Source of the DNA: Bacteroidales bacterium
Lineage (GTDB): Bacteria; Bacteroidota; Bacteroidia; Bacteroidales; UBA932
Assembly (NCBI GenBank): GCA_017482565.1
Contig: JAFUMO010000057.1
Coordinates: 1 to 44,880 of the forward strand
Direction of reading: 5' to 3'
DNA length: 44,880 nucleotides
A model generated the notes under the pieces. The model ran no database searches. It was not told the origin of the DNA and saw only the letters and a program-made list of their open reading frames with translations. The position numbers and the translations under genes were made by a program. Positions 1 through 9,013 of this stretch are shown here, piece after piece; positions within the stretch are counted from its first letter, which is position 1, and every line of letters starts with the position of its first letter.

Positions 1-69
1 ATAATCCAACATCTCACGTGGAAACATTAACTTGACTAATGCTAAAAGTATCTTCTGTTCGTCTGTCAT
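1..69 (-). CDS. N-terminal end of a transposase-like protein (partial, runs off the window)
   Basis: An ATG on the minus strand at 69 opens 23 codons to the window edge, starting MTDEQKILLALVKLMFPREM. The opening resembles the short N-terminal region protein of ISAon1-type insertion sequences of Bacteroidota, which also begins with a stretch of the type 'LLLPxExLxYF'. A Bacteroidota -7 promoter element lies just upstream on the same strand (101-94), which supports a genuine start. Only 69 bases are visible, so the family assignment is tentative. Confidence 0.45.
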   Translation of the reverse strand, partial: MTDEQKILLALVKLMFPREMLDY

Positions 70-93
70 AACCTTTGTATTTATATTTCACTA

Positions 94-101
94 CAAAGGT
101 A
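94..101 (-). promoter_or_regulatory. -7 promoter element for the leftward transposase-like gene
   Basis: The minus strand reads TACCTTTG, matching the Bacteroidota -7 consensus TAnnTTTG. It lies 24 bases upstream of the ATG at 69. No clear -33 TTTG was found at the usual distance. Confidence 0.45.
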
Positions 102-137
102 TCACTTATTTATAGAAACACATACTTTTGCTACTGA

Positions 138-296
138 GCCACTAAACCCAACAATAAGAATCAGCAACCGTTTGAACGAATGATGATTATGGAATATGAT
201 ATGGTAGGTATAGGTACGATAAAAATGACGGTGGGTGTACGTCGCAGGTCACAGGAGAAGGTACAATATTGCATTACGGCAATCAGCAACAAATGA
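138..296 (+). pseudogene. Short coding remnant, unrecognised (C-terminal fragment)
   Basis: The frame is open from 138 to a TGA at 294-296, with a possible ATG at 180 giving 38 residues. The encoded peptide (for example VGVRRRSQEKVQYCITAI) has the composition of a folded protein rather than random translation. A strong hairpin begins one base after the stop codon, as expected for the 3' end of a real gene. There is no convincing start or promoter, so I read it as the tail of a broken gene in a mobile-element-rich stretch. I do not recognise the family. Confidence 0.35.
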
Positions 297-297
297 G

Positions 298-328
298 AAG
301 AACGGATGTGCGGTGCACATCCGTTCTT
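298..328. terminator. 14-bp perfect hairpin, terminator-like
   Basis: Arms 298-311 and 315-328 are perfectly complementary (14 bp, AAGAACGGATGTGC in the left arm) around a 3-nt loop. The right arm ends in TTCTTTG. It could end the remnant at 138-296 on the plus strand or close the leftward candidate RNA that starts near 435. Confidence 0.6.
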
Positions 329-435
329 TGTATCCGCCCCAAATGCGTGAAAGAGGGTTACACTTGCGTGTGATGCTATGCTGGCGGGGACTTGGCACTA
401 CCCATACGCATCGTCTGTTCACGACTTACATTTCT
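298..435 (-). ncRNA. Candidate structured small RNA, leftward
   Basis: A well-formed leftward promoter (440-470) faces a stretch with no credible ORF that ends in the 14-bp hairpin at 298-328. The predicted RNA would be about 135-140 nt. Inside it, ATGCGT (411-406) can pair with ACGCAT (348-343) and GGGT (403-400) with ACCC (358-355), giving a closed outer stem around an irregular interior. That shape loosely recalls 6S-type RNAs, but I cannot assign a family. It could instead be a 5' leader of a gene lost from this mosaic region. Confidence 0.3.
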
Positions 436-439
436 GATG

Positions 440-470
440 CAAAGGTATAGCATTTTTTATTAACCACCAA
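440..470 (-). promoter_or_regulatory. Leftward Bacteroidota promoter (-33 and -7)
   Basis: On the minus strand TTGG (470-467) is followed after 19 bases by TACCTTTG (447-440), a match to the TTTG-N19-TAnnTTTG architecture. No protein start with plausible coding follows within 300 bases, which is why an RNA product is suspected. Confidence 0.6.
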
Positions 471-691
471 GAATTGCACCGTTTTTAGTTGAATTTAATT
501 CAGTCGAAAAGTTTTATGATTCCTGTACAGGAATATATACTGCTAAAGTAAAAATTGGAATCCAGGGAGACCGGTTCAAAATAATGATGAATGAATACAA
601 GGAAAAGAAACCTGAAGAATTGAATCCTGTTGAAATCAATCAGTTTGTACAGATAAACCAGACGGTAGTAAGTGTAATGTTGAACGATTAA
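464..691 (+). pseudogene. Coding remnant without a start, unrecognised
   Basis: The frame is open from just after a TAA (461-463) to TAA at 689-691, about 75 codons, with no ATG until about two-fifths of the way in. The peptide looks protein-like, with segments such as VKIGIQGDRFKIMMNEY and LNPVEINQFVQI. No promoter or initiator fits, so this is probably the 3' part of a gene truncated by rearrangement. I see no domain I can name. Confidence 0.35.
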
Positions 692-744
692 TATACTTTA
701 TGTTAATCTGATAACCAGGTAATAGAATAATGTATGAGAGATAA

Positions 745-796
745 GTTCCACGTAAGTGGCTGGAACCCAGCTTAAGGTCGCAGAATGCGACCTTAA
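745..796. terminator. Two consecutive hairpins between convergent units
   Basis: GTTCCA (745-750) can pair with TGGAAC (761-766). Directly after it, TTAAGGTCGCA (772-782) pairs perfectly with TGCGACCTTAA (786-796) around a 3-nt loop. They lie between the rightward remnant ending at 691 and the leftward mtgA ending at 816, where a bidirectional terminator is expected. Neither strand has a long T tract. Confidence 0.5.
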
Positions 797-815
797 AATA
801 TGGGTGGAGTAATCA

Positions 816-1517
816 TTATTCTTCAAGCCACTCCGGCCTTGCAATAAGTTTCATCATCCGCTGGATGTCGCCGGCCCGTTTGTTGAGGTAGGGGGTGGGC
901 TTGGCGGCATTGCGCTTCAGGGGATTGGGGAGGCAGGCGGCAATGAGGGCAGACTGTCGGGAAGAGAGACGGGAGGCCCGGGTGTTGAAGAGCCTTTCTG
1001 CAGCGGCTTCAGCTCCAAAGATGCCACGCCCCATTTCGGCTACATTCAGGTATACTTCCAGAATCCTTTCCTTGCCCCAGATGAGTTCAATGAGGAAGGT
1101 GAAATATGCCTCAAACCCTTTCCTCACCCAGCTGCGGCCGGGGAAGAGGAATACATTCTTGGCGGTCTGCTGGCTTATGGTACTGGCCCCGCGGAGCTTC
1201 TTCCCCTTGCGGTGGTCATCCAGGGCATTCTCCAGCTCCACCCAGTCAAACCCCTTGTGGGTGAGGAACCTGGTGTCCTCGCTGGCCATCACTGCCATTG
1301 CCAGGTTTGGGGAAATCTTCTCCAGCGGCCTCCAGCTCTTGTATGTATGGTATGTGGAGTCATTCCAGTTCTCATAAGTGCGCACAGCCATAAGCGGGGT
1401 AACATACACCGGCACATAGCGGTGCAGTACCACCCATGAAACTGTAATCCCCACAAACCAGAGGGGAATGTACAGCAGCAGCCACCTGAGAATATTGGAA
1501 CGTCTTTTCTTTTTCAT
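816..1517 (-). CDS. mtgA: Monofunctional biosynthetic peptidoglycan transglycosylase
   Basis: This 233-residue GT51 enzyme polymerises lipid II into glycan strands at the periplasmic face of the inner membrane. An N-terminal membrane anchor spans about residues 11-31. The GT51 signatures follow in order: SEDTRF with the catalytic Glu at 80 and HKGFDW after it, GASTISQQTAKN at 110-121, and the ILEVYLNVAEMG block near 152-163. No transpeptidase domain follows, and the length is usual for MtgA. It is divergently transcribed from the M28-family gene at 1547. The minus-strand -7 element TAACTTTG (1532-1525) ends only seven bases from the ATG, so its mRNA leader would be almost absent. Confidence 0.95.
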   Translation of the reverse strand: MKKKRRSNILRWLLLYIPLWFVGITVSWVVLHRYVPVYVTPLMAVRTYENWNDSTYHTYKSWRPLEKISPNLAMAVMASEDTRFLTHKGFDWVELENALDDHRKGKKLRGASTISQQTAKNVFLFPGRSWVRKGFEAYFTFLIELIWGKERILEVYLNVAEMGRGIFGAEAAAERLFNTRASRLSSRQSALIAACLPNPLKRNAAKPTPYLNKRAGDIQRMMKLIARPEWLEE

Positions 1518-1532
1518 ATTTTTGCAAAGTTA
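1517..1532. promoter_or_regulatory. Back-to-back divergent -7 elements
   Basis: The plus strand reads TATTTTTG at 1517-1524 (for the M28-family gene) and the minus strand TAACTTTG at 1532-1525 (for mtgA). The two elements abut, forming a 16-bp quasi-palindrome. The plus-strand element overlaps the last base of the mtgA start codon, so polymerase binding in the two directions should be mutually exclusive. Confidence 0.55.
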
Positions 1533-1546
1533 AAATTTTCTTCCCG

Positions 1547-2596
1547 ATGAATGTACGCAAGTTTTTTGCTATAATGGCCCTTATCCTCTCTGCTGTGGCA
1601 CCAAGGCTGCAGGGGCAGGTGCATTCATCATCCTCATACGCATATCTGCTGGATGAGGAGGGGACCAGCAGCCATATAGATTTCCTTACATCACCCCGGA
1701 TTGCAGGGCGTGCCGCAGGTACCCCTCAGGCAAGGGAGGTGGCGGAGTATATTGCAGCTCAGATGGAATCGTACGGGCTGCAGCCTTTCAGGAGCGTGAG
1801 CTTCTTCCAGCCTTTCAACTTGCCGGCAGCGGGAAGGGGGCAGGGGACTGCATCAGGAAGCGGATATTCCTATACAGATGCCTACAGGAGGGCTACAGGT
1901 AGTGCGGTGCAGGAGGATGGGGTGAAGAAGGGATACAATGTGGTTGGGTATCTCCCTGCTGCACGCAAGGATGCCGGCTATATTGTAATAGGAGCCCATT
2001 TCGATCATATAGGTTCCTTGGGGGAGAGGTTCTATCCGGGGGCGGATGACAATGCCTCGGGGGTGGCAGCCATGCTGGAACTTGCACAGGCCTTTGCACA
2101 GAGGTACAAGGAGAAGGGGGACCTGGGGCACAACATTGTGTTTGTGGCCTTTGACGGGAACAACTACAGCCTCCTGGGGAGCAGGCATTTTGTCTCCCGT
2201 TGCGGCATTTCCCATGGGAAAATTACCTGCATGATAAATCTGGACCAGATAGGGAGCACGCTTGCAGCTCCGGGTGAGAATCCTGAGTATCTTCTGGTTC
2301 TGGGGGCAGACAAGCTGCAGCCATGGCAGAAGGAGCAGATGGATTTTGCAAACAGTTTCTTCAGGCTGGGGCTCCACTTGGATTACACCTATTACGGCAG
2401 CCCTGAGTTCTACAATATTTTCTACAAGCTCTCAGACCAGCAGAGCTTCACTGCAGCGGGCATTCCGGCCCTGTTGTTCACATCCGGAATCACAGGCCAC
2501 ACCAATAAGGAGAGTGATGTGGCGGCAAACCTGGGCATGCCTGTGCTCCAGAAGCGTATTGAGCTAATCTACCGCTTCTTATGGCTTATCCTCTAG
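1547..2596 (+). CDS. Secreted M28-family (Zn peptidase fold) protein with substituted catalytic residues
   Basis: A 349-residue protein with a signal peptide (residues about 1-24, ending LQGQ). The M28 metallopeptidase fold is clear: GAHFDHIG at 149-156 supplies the first His/Asp metal ligands (His151), PGADDNASG near 164-172 supplies the bridging Asp167, Asp233 follows in NLDQIG, and His318 lies in GITGHT. However, the usual D-G-E-E catalytic motif reads DGNN, with Asn205 and Asn206 replacing both the general-base Glu and the metal-ligand Glu. The usual SDH/SDY motif also reads SDQQ. By family knowledge such a protein should not be an active aminopeptidase; a binding or pseudoenzyme role is my inference. 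A second, intact paralogue lies at 26130. Confidence 0.85.
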   Translation: MNVRKFFAIMALILSAVAPRLQGQVHSSSSYAYLLDEEGTSSHIDFLTSPRIAGRAAGTPQAREVAEYIAAQMESYGLQPFRSVSFFQPFNLPAAGRGQGTASGSGYSYTDAYRRATGSAVQEDGVKKGYNVVGYLPAARKDAGYIVIGAHFDHIGSLGERFYPGADDNASGVAAMLELAQAFAQRYKEKGDLGHNIVFVAFDGNNYSLLGSRHFVSRCGISHGKITCMINLDQIGSTLAAPGENPEYLLVLGADKLQPWQKEQMDFANSFFRLGLHLDYTYYGSPEFYNIFYKLSDQQSFTAAGIPALLFTSGITGHTNKESDVAANLGMPVLQKRIELIYRFLWLIL

Positions 2597-2642
2597 CCCT
2601 GTGCCTTTGAACAATCCGCATTTCTGAGTGTTCTATCCATAA

Positions 2643-3965
<1,323 letters not shown>

Positions 3966-3999
3966 CCGGGGGTGGACCTTATGATTCTTTGGTCCGTTC

Positions 4000-4030
4000 T
4001 TTGAAGAGTCTCTTGTTTTGCCTATTTTTG
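4000..4030 (+). promoter_or_regulatory. Bacteroidota promoter for the TPR gene
   Basis: TTTG at 4000-4003 is followed after exactly 19 bases by TATTTTTG at 4023-4030. The first in-frame ATG after it is at 4040. This decides the start of the next gene: an upstream in-frame initiator at 3989 would lie before the promoter. Confidence 0.7.
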
Positions 4031-4039
4031 CAAGATTAT

Positions 4040-6073
4040 ATGGAGACTCTAAGAAAATATGTTTTTGCCCTGCTGTTGATGGTCCTGCCGGTGGCAGCCG
4101 AGGCACAATATGATATAGACCGGTTCTTTGCCAGGGGAAGGCAGATGCTCATAGACGGCAAGTATTCCCTTGCCATTGAGAATTTCAACATTCTGGCCAG
4201 GCTGGACAGCACCTTGTATGATGCCTATTTCTTCAGGGGGATAGCAAAATATAATCTGGGGGATTTTATAGGGGCCGAGAAGGATTTCAATACAACCCTC
4301 AGGCTCAATCCCATCTATACTCCGGCATACCATTACAGGGCAATTACCCTGAGCCGTACCGGCAAGTATGACAAGGCTCTTGAGGACCTGGCTGAGGCAG
4401 TGGATTTGAGGCCGAGCTATACCGGTCTCTATTTCAGCCGCGGAGTAACCTATTTCCTTTCCCAGCAGTTCGACAAGGCGGTTAAGGATTTCAACCGTTT
4501 CATAAAGGCGGAGCCCCGTGAAGCGGATGCCTATCTGAACCGCGGTGCCTGCTATCTCTATCTGGGGGATACCACAAAGGCCCTCAATGACTACAACAAG
4601 GCCATAAGGATAAACACTTTTGATCCTGAGGGATATGTAAGGCGCTCAAGAATCTATGCAATGCAGGAGAACTTTGATGATGCCCTTGCTGATCTGGACA
4701 AAGCCATAGGGCTGGATACCACAAATACCTTTGCATTCTTCAACAGGGCACTCATCAGATATGACAAGCAGCAGATAAACGGTGCGCTTGAGGATTTGAA
4801 CACCGTGCTTGAGCAGGAGCCGGGAAACGCACTTACATTGTACAACAGGGCAATCATAAGGGCGCAGATTGGTGATTACAACAATGCTCTGGATGATTAT
4901 GACCGCGTTATTGCCGTGAACCCTAACAATGTGCTTGCCTATTTCAACAGGGCAGGTGTCTTCATGGAGATGGGGCGCTACAGGGATGCGATGGATGACT
5001 ATTCAAAAGCCATCAACCTTTATCCCGATTTTGCAAAGGCATATATGAACCGCTCCTATGCAAAGAACCAGCTGGGGCAGTTCAATTCGGCAAGGAAGGA
5101 TGCTGAGATTGCCCAGGCAAAGATACGTGAGTACCAGCAGCGCACGGGAGACAGCCTGGGGAGGGCCGCGTTTGCAGATACCACAAAGAAGTATGACAGA
5201 CTTCTGGCTCTGGATGCGGATTTTGCCCAGAAGGATTTTGATGATGAGCTCCTCCAGCACAGGGATGTGGATATCCGCCTGAAGCCGCTCTTCAAGTTCA
5301 ATGTGGCCGAGCCTGACAAAGTGAGGATGGCCCTTGAGCGCAAGTATGAGAATGACAAGGTGGAGAAGTTCATGGCTGCAGTTGCCCTTCCGGTTGAGCT
5401 GAATTCCAATAAGGATGGTGTGAAGCTGAATACCGCAATGTATGAGGATAAGATAGGTAAGGCGATTGCGGCGCTGAGGGAGAAGGAGCTGCAGGGAGAA
5501 GCCATAGACCAGGCGGAACTTGCAAGGCTCTATTTTGCGGAGGCTGTGATTGACGGTGAAGACAACCGCTACAATGCCGCCCTGGCCCATTATGATGCAG
5601 CAATCAAGAATGAACAGGACCAGACCTTCTACTATATAAACAGGGGCGCCCTGCAGGCCGAGATGATTGACTTCATTTCTTCAATGGAGAACAATGTGCA
5701 GATACTCACCCTCGACAATACCGGTGCCGCAAGGGCAAGGGTGAAGGAGAGGAATGCCATGAGCTATGACTATACCCCTGCAATCCATGACATGACAAAG
5801 GCTGCCAAGCTGATGCCTGAGCTGCCTTTCACATATTACAATCTGGGCAACCTGTATTGCCTCTCAAGCGATCTTCCGGAAGCCATAAACCAGTACACTA
5901 AGGCACTGGAGATATATCCTGCCCTCAAGGAGGCTTATTTTAACAGGGGGCTTGTACTCATCTTCCTCAAAGATAAGGAGAAGGGTTGCATAGACCTGAG
6001 CAAGGCCGGTGAGCTGGGTGTGCAGGATGCATACAGTGTGATAAAGAAATATTGTGTGGAAGAGGAACAGTAG
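4040..6073 (+). CDS. Secreted tetratricopeptide-repeat protein
   Basis: With the start at 4040 the protein has 677 residues and begins with a signal peptide (METLRKYVFALLLMVL through AEAQ). Most of the length consists of 34-residue TPR units with the canonical spacing of A/G-Y-A-P residues (for example ALEDLNTVLEQEPGNALTLY and AIRINTFDPEGY), at least nine in the N-terminal half. A less regular linker follows (about residues 340-520), then more TPRs at the C-terminus. TPR arrays mediate protein-protein contacts; the export signal puts it in the periplasm or at the outer membrane. The partner is unknown. It precedes DUF4293 by 21 bases, so the two are probably co-transcribed. Confidence 0.85.
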   Translation: METLRKYVFALLLMVLPVAAEAQYDIDRFFARGRQMLIDGKYSLAIENFNILARLDSTLYDAYFFRGIAKYNLGDFIGAEKDFNTTLRLNPIYTPAYHYRAITLSRTGKYDKALEDLAEAVDLRPSYTGLYFSRGVTYFLSQQFDKAVKDFNRFIKAEPREADAYLNRGACYLYLGDTTKALNDYNKAIRINTFDPEGYVRRSRIYAMQENFDDALADLDKAIGLDTTNTFAFFNRALIRYDKQQINGALEDLNTVLEQEPGNALTLYNRAIIRAQIGDYNNALDDYDRVIAVNPNNVLAYFNRAGVFMEMGRYRDAMDDYSKAINLYPDFAKAYMNRSYAKNQLGQFNSARKDAEIAQAKIREYQQRTGDSLGRAAFADTTKKYDRLLALDADFAQKDFDDELLQHRDVDIRLKPLFKFNVAEPDKVRMALERKYENDKVEKFMAAVALPVELNSNKDGVKLNTAMYEDKIGKAIAALREKELQGEAIDQAELARLYFAEAVIDGEDNRYNAALAHYDAAIKNEQDQTFYYINRGALQAEMIDFISSMENNVQILTLDNTGAARARVKERNAMSYDYTPAIHDMTKAAKLMPELPFTYYNLGNLYCLSSDLPEAINQYTKALEIYPALKEAYFNRGLVLIFLKDKEKGCIDLSKAGELGVQDAYSVIKKYCVEEEQ

Positions 6074-6094
6074 GATTTTAAAATTTAAAAAGAT

Positions 6095-6529
6095 ATGATT
6101 CAAAGGATCCAGAGCTTGTATCTGCTCGCTTCGTCGGGATTATTGTTCTCGATGTTCTTCAGGCCCATGATGAGGGACCTGGACGGGAATGTGCTGATGA
6201 AATTTTCACAGTATTGGCCATTCCTCATTTTTACTATTGTAACATTTGTACTTTCATTCTTCTGTATCTTCCTGTACAGGAGGAGGATTTCCCAGATGCG
6301 CCTGTGCATCTACAACATGCTGGTGCTCTTTGCATACCAGGCATGGATTGCTTACATATTCTTCACAAGGGTTGACGGCAGCATCTTTACAATATCTGCA
6401 GTTTTTCCTATAGTTGCCGGAATCTTCGTTTTCATGGCATTCAGGAAAATCTCACAGGATGAGATGCTTGTACAGTCCATGAACTCATTGAGGGATATGA
6501 CAAAAAACAGGAAAAAATGGAAAAAATAG
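6095..6529 (+). CDS. DUF4293 family integral membrane protein
   Basis: A 144-residue protein with the start typical of DUF4293 (MIQRIQSLYLL) and four hydrophobic segments at about residues 8-22, 42-62, 73-90 and 97-114, ending in a basic tail rich in Lys. The family is common in Bacteroidota and its function is not established. Its 3' end overlaps the start of the nucleoside phosphorylase by 13 bases, indicating translational coupling. Confidence 0.85.
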   Translation: MIQRIQSLYLLASSGLLFSMFFRPMMRDLDGNVLMKFSQYWPFLIFTIVTFVLSFFCIFLYRRRISQMRLCIYNMLVLFAYQAWIAYIFFTRVDGSIFTISAVFPIVAGIFVFMAFRKISQDEMLVQSMNSLRDMTKNRKKWKK

Positions 6530-7395
6530 GTGCTTCTGAGCTTATCATCAACAGTGACGGTTCTGTGTTCCACCTGCATCTGAGGCCGGAGGAACTTGCA
6601 GATACCGTAATCCTTGTGGGTGACCCGGGGAGGGTGGAGATGGTCTCCTCCTTCTTTGATACGGTTGAGCTCCGCAGGGCTTCAAGGGAGTTTGTATCTG
6701 CAACCGGAACATACAAGGGATGCAGGATGACAGTCCTTTCCACAGGGATAGGATGTGACAACCTGGACATTGTAATGACAGAGCTGGATGCACTTGTAAA
6801 CATAGATTTTTCTTCCATGCGGGTAAAGAAGGAGCTGCGCAGCCTGAGGATCCTCCGTATTGGGACTTCTGGGGCAATACAGCCTGATATTCCCGTGGGA
6901 AGCTATGTATTCTCCCATATCTCCGTGGGGGCAGACGGCCTGCTGAACTGGTATGCCGGCAGGGATGAGGTCTCGTACAGGGAGATGGAGGATGCCTTTG
7001 TGGCACACACAGGATGGGACAGCAACCTCCCTGCACCATATTTTGCAAGGGCTTCCCGGGAGCTGGTGGAGCTGTTTTCTGATTGCACCGTAAAGGGGGT
7101 CACCATTTCGGCTCCGGGCTTTTACGGTCCTCAGGGCAGGGTGCTCAGGCTCCCTCTGGCAATGCCTGACATGATGGAGAAATTTGAGAGTTTCCGCTTC
7201 GGTGACTACAGGATAACCAACTTTGAGATGGAGGGGTCCGCTCTGGCAGGCCTGGCCGCCAAGCTGGGGCACAGGGGAGGAACGGTATGCTGCATTATTG
7301 CAAACAGGTACCACAAGGGGGCCGAGCCTGACTATAAGCAGCTTGTGGAGAAGCTGGTGGTTATGGCATTGGACAAGTTGTCGGGAAGAGGATAA
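6517..7395 (+). CDS. Nucleoside phosphorylase (uridine phosphorylase-like, PNP/UDP family)
   Basis: A 292-residue cytoplasmic enzyme of the PNP/UDP phosphorylase superfamily, which cleaves nucleosides with phosphate to base and ribose 1-phosphate. The phosphate-binding motif VGDPGRVE lies near residue 31, the STGIGCDN loop near 74, RIGTSGAIQ near 116, and the ribose/base-binding FEMEGSALAGL segment near 239. FEMEG supports a uridine phosphorylase-like enzyme, but pyrimidine versus purine specificity cannot be fixed from sequence. The gene starts inside the 3' end of the DUF4293 gene. A copy of TTGTCGGGAAG covers the end of the reading frame. Confidence 0.88.
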   Translation: MEKIGASELIINSDGSVFHLHLRPEELADTVILVGDPGRVEMVSSFFDTVELRRASREFVSATGTYKGCRMTVLSTGIGCDNLDIVMTELDALVNIDFSSMRVKKELRSLRILRIGTSGAIQPDIPVGSYVFSHISVGADGLLNWYAGRDEVSYREMEDAFVAHTGWDSNLPAPYFARASRELVELFSDCTVKGVTISAPGFYGPQGRVLRLPLAMPDMMEKFESFRFGDYRITNFEMEGSALAGLAAKLGHRGGTVCCIIANRYHKGAEPDYKQLVEKLVVMALDKLSGRG

Positions 7396-7418
7396 AAAAT
7401 TTACATATACACCATACT

Positions 7419-8297
7419 ATGAAAAGACTGTTGCTTTCAATTTTTGCAATTGCACTGGCATTTGGTGCAGCTGCCCAGAACGATTCACTCACTTTTGTGA
7501 ATGCCAAATGGGATGTGAAGGAGATAGGAAAAGGGATTACCCTCAAGGAGTTCCACTTTACAGGTGATTCAAGGATTTTTGATTCAAACCAGTATATTTC
7601 AATTATAGAGATAGATTCAAAAAAGGCCAAGGGACATTTTGCACTTGCAAGCAACCTTGGATACATAACCCCAACCAGCAAGTTTGCCAAGGACAGCGGT
7701 GCCGTAGTGGCCATGAACGGCTCATTCTACAACATGAAAAAGCCATACAACAGCGTATGCTACTTCAAGAAACACGGCGTTGAGGAGTTTGTATTCAATG
7801 AGAAGATGGCGCAGAGGGATAACGGTGCTGTGGCAATCTCTGCAAAGGGAAAGCTTGCCATCTATCCGGCCGATGCATCTGAGCCGGGCAACATTGCCCC
7901 TGCACAGACCTGGCCTTCAACCCTTGATGCAGTTTCAGTTGTTTCCAGCGGCCCTATCCTCTTGGTTGACGGCAAGGATGCCCGCCTTGATGAGAACTCA
8001 TTCAACCGTAACCGCCATCCGCGCAGTGCTGTAGGTACAGCCGGCAAGAAGGTATATCTGGTGACTGTAGACGGCAGGAACGCAGAGAACGCACAGGGTG
8101 TAAGCCTTTGGGAGTTCACCAAAATCATGCGCTGGATTGGTGCTGAGAATGCCCTCAATATGGACGGCGGCGGCTCAACTACCCTTTACGCAGAGGGTGA
8201 GAACGGCAACGGCATTGTAAACCACCCTTCAGACAACAAGAAATTTGACCGTGAAGGCGAGAGGCACATTGTGAATGCCCTGCTTTTTATTGAATAG
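7419..8297 (+). CDS. Phosphodiester glycosidase family (NAGPA-like, DUF2233) secreted protein
   Basis: A 292-residue protein with a signal peptide ending near residue 20 (FGAAAQ). It carries the NAGPA/phosphodiester glycosidase core: MNGSFYN at about residue 97, the RHPRSAVG block near 202, LVTVDGRN near 216 and NMDGGGSTTLY near 246, where the Asp-Gly-Gly-Gly turn is the family hallmark. Members remove GlcNAc from phosphodiester-linked glycans; in bacteria, substrates such as exopolysaccharide or teichoic-like polymers have been proposed. The substrate here is unknown. A 128-bp inverted-repeat element starts four bases after the stop. Confidence 0.88.
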   Translation: MKRLLLSIFAIALAFGAAAQNDSLTFVNAKWDVKEIGKGITLKEFHFTGDSRIFDSNQYISIIEIDSKKAKGHFALASNLGYITPTSKFAKDSGAVVAMNGSFYNMKKPYNSVCYFKKHGVEEFVFNEKMAQRDNGAVAISAKGKLAIYPADASEPGNIAPAQTWPSTLDAVSVVSSGPILLVDGKDARLDENSFNRNRHPRSAVGTAGKKVYLVTVDGRNAENAQGVSLWEFTKIMRWIGAENALNMDGGGSTTLYAEGENGNGIVNHPSDNKKFDREGERHIVNALLFIE

Positions 8298-8301
8298 GAA
8301 T

Positions 8302-8429
8302 TTTACGTTGTCCTTTTTTGTAATTTGCTAAAAATTAGCAATATATAAAATAGAGATGCCAGACTTTGTTTGGCATCTCTATTTATATACACTTGTAAAA
8401 CAAGTGATTACAAAAAAGGACAACGTAAA
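8302..8429. repeat. 128-bp element with 23-bp perfect terminal inverted repeats (copy 1)
   Basis: Positions 8302-8324 and 8407-8429 are perfect reverse complements (outer sequence TTTACGTTGTCC). The interior nests another long hairpin, 8352-8361 with 8371-8380, extended by A/T pairs, so nearly the whole element folds back on itself. A second element at 30175-30302 has the same outer repeat and the same length of 128 bp, but a different interior. No ORF lies inside. It looks like a MITE-type insertion or a paired operator. It also supplies a terminator-like hairpin after the gene at 7419-8297. Confidence 0.7.
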
Positions 8430-8457
8430 GGAAATTATTGTTAACTTTACCATCACT

Positions 8458-9006
8458 ATGAACAATCTGGAATACTATAACAGTTTTGAGGAGCGCCTGC
8501 AGGTGGAGCTCCTCAAACTTTGCAATACCGCCGGCTTGCTGGATACAGTGCTTGCGGAGAGTGAGGACATAACAGAGAGGTGGAACGATTATGCCACCCC
8601 ATATATGGCTGATGCCATTGAGCAGGTGAATGATTATCCCAATGCCTCAATAGCGTGGCCTGCCTTTATGGGTATGGCTGTTGCAAAATGGTGGGATACA
8701 GACTGGGAGGCCAACCGGTTCAATCCGTATGAGGATTTTTACGGTGCTGAGAAATGGGATGACATGGACGATCACATAATGGTGGATATCCTCGGCTATC
8801 CTCTTGGCTCACCGGAGGAAAGGGAGATACGCTACATCACCATAACCTGTGCTGAAAAGGCCATTTCAATGATCATGAAGGAGGACTTTGAACCGGGTTC
8901 CGAGAAAGCCTTCTACATGCTTGCCCGCACCATGAAGGTGATGTACAAGATAGGGGCTGCCCTCCAGCTCAAGCGGATGGGCTACAAGTTCCGGAAGTAT
9001 AATTGA
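8458..9006 (+). CDS. Conserved-looking hypothetical protein
   Basis: I start this at the ATG at 8458 (182 residues, MNNLEYYNSFEERLQ), because the longer in-frame version from 8356 would be coded by the inverted-repeat element. It has no signal peptide or membrane segment. It is acidic and rich in aromatic residues, with segments such as WPAFMGMAVAKWWDTDWE and WDDMDDHIMVDILG, and a mostly helical pattern. I recognise no named domain. It stands alone between the element at 8302-8429 and the leftward efflux operon, whose last gene ends seven bases away. Confidence 0.75.
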   Translation: MNNLEYYNSFEERLQVELLKLCNTAGLLDTVLAESEDITERWNDYATPYMADAIEQVNDYPNASIAWPAFMGMAVAKWWDTDWEANRFNPYEDFYGAEKWDDMDDHIMVDILGYPLGSPEEREIRYITITCAEKAISMIMKEDFEPGSEKAFYMLARTMKVMYKIGAALQLKRMGYKFRKYN

Positions 9007-9013
9007 CCGTCTC

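Noticed and set aside
419-432. 14-mer TCACGACTTACATT shared with the panB upstream region (about 36107-36120)
   Set aside because: Several chance 14-base matches are expected between positions in a 45-kb window, and the flanks do not align.
235-450. 71-codon rightward open frame
   Set aside because: It spans a perfect hairpin and a leftward promoter, has no promoter or ribosome binding site of its own, and its composition (many Arg, His and Thr runs) looks random.
8356-8457. Longer start for the hypothetical gene at 8458
   Set aside because: The extra 34 codons would be encoded by the inverted-repeat element and its flank; the ATG at 8458 gives a protein without that material.
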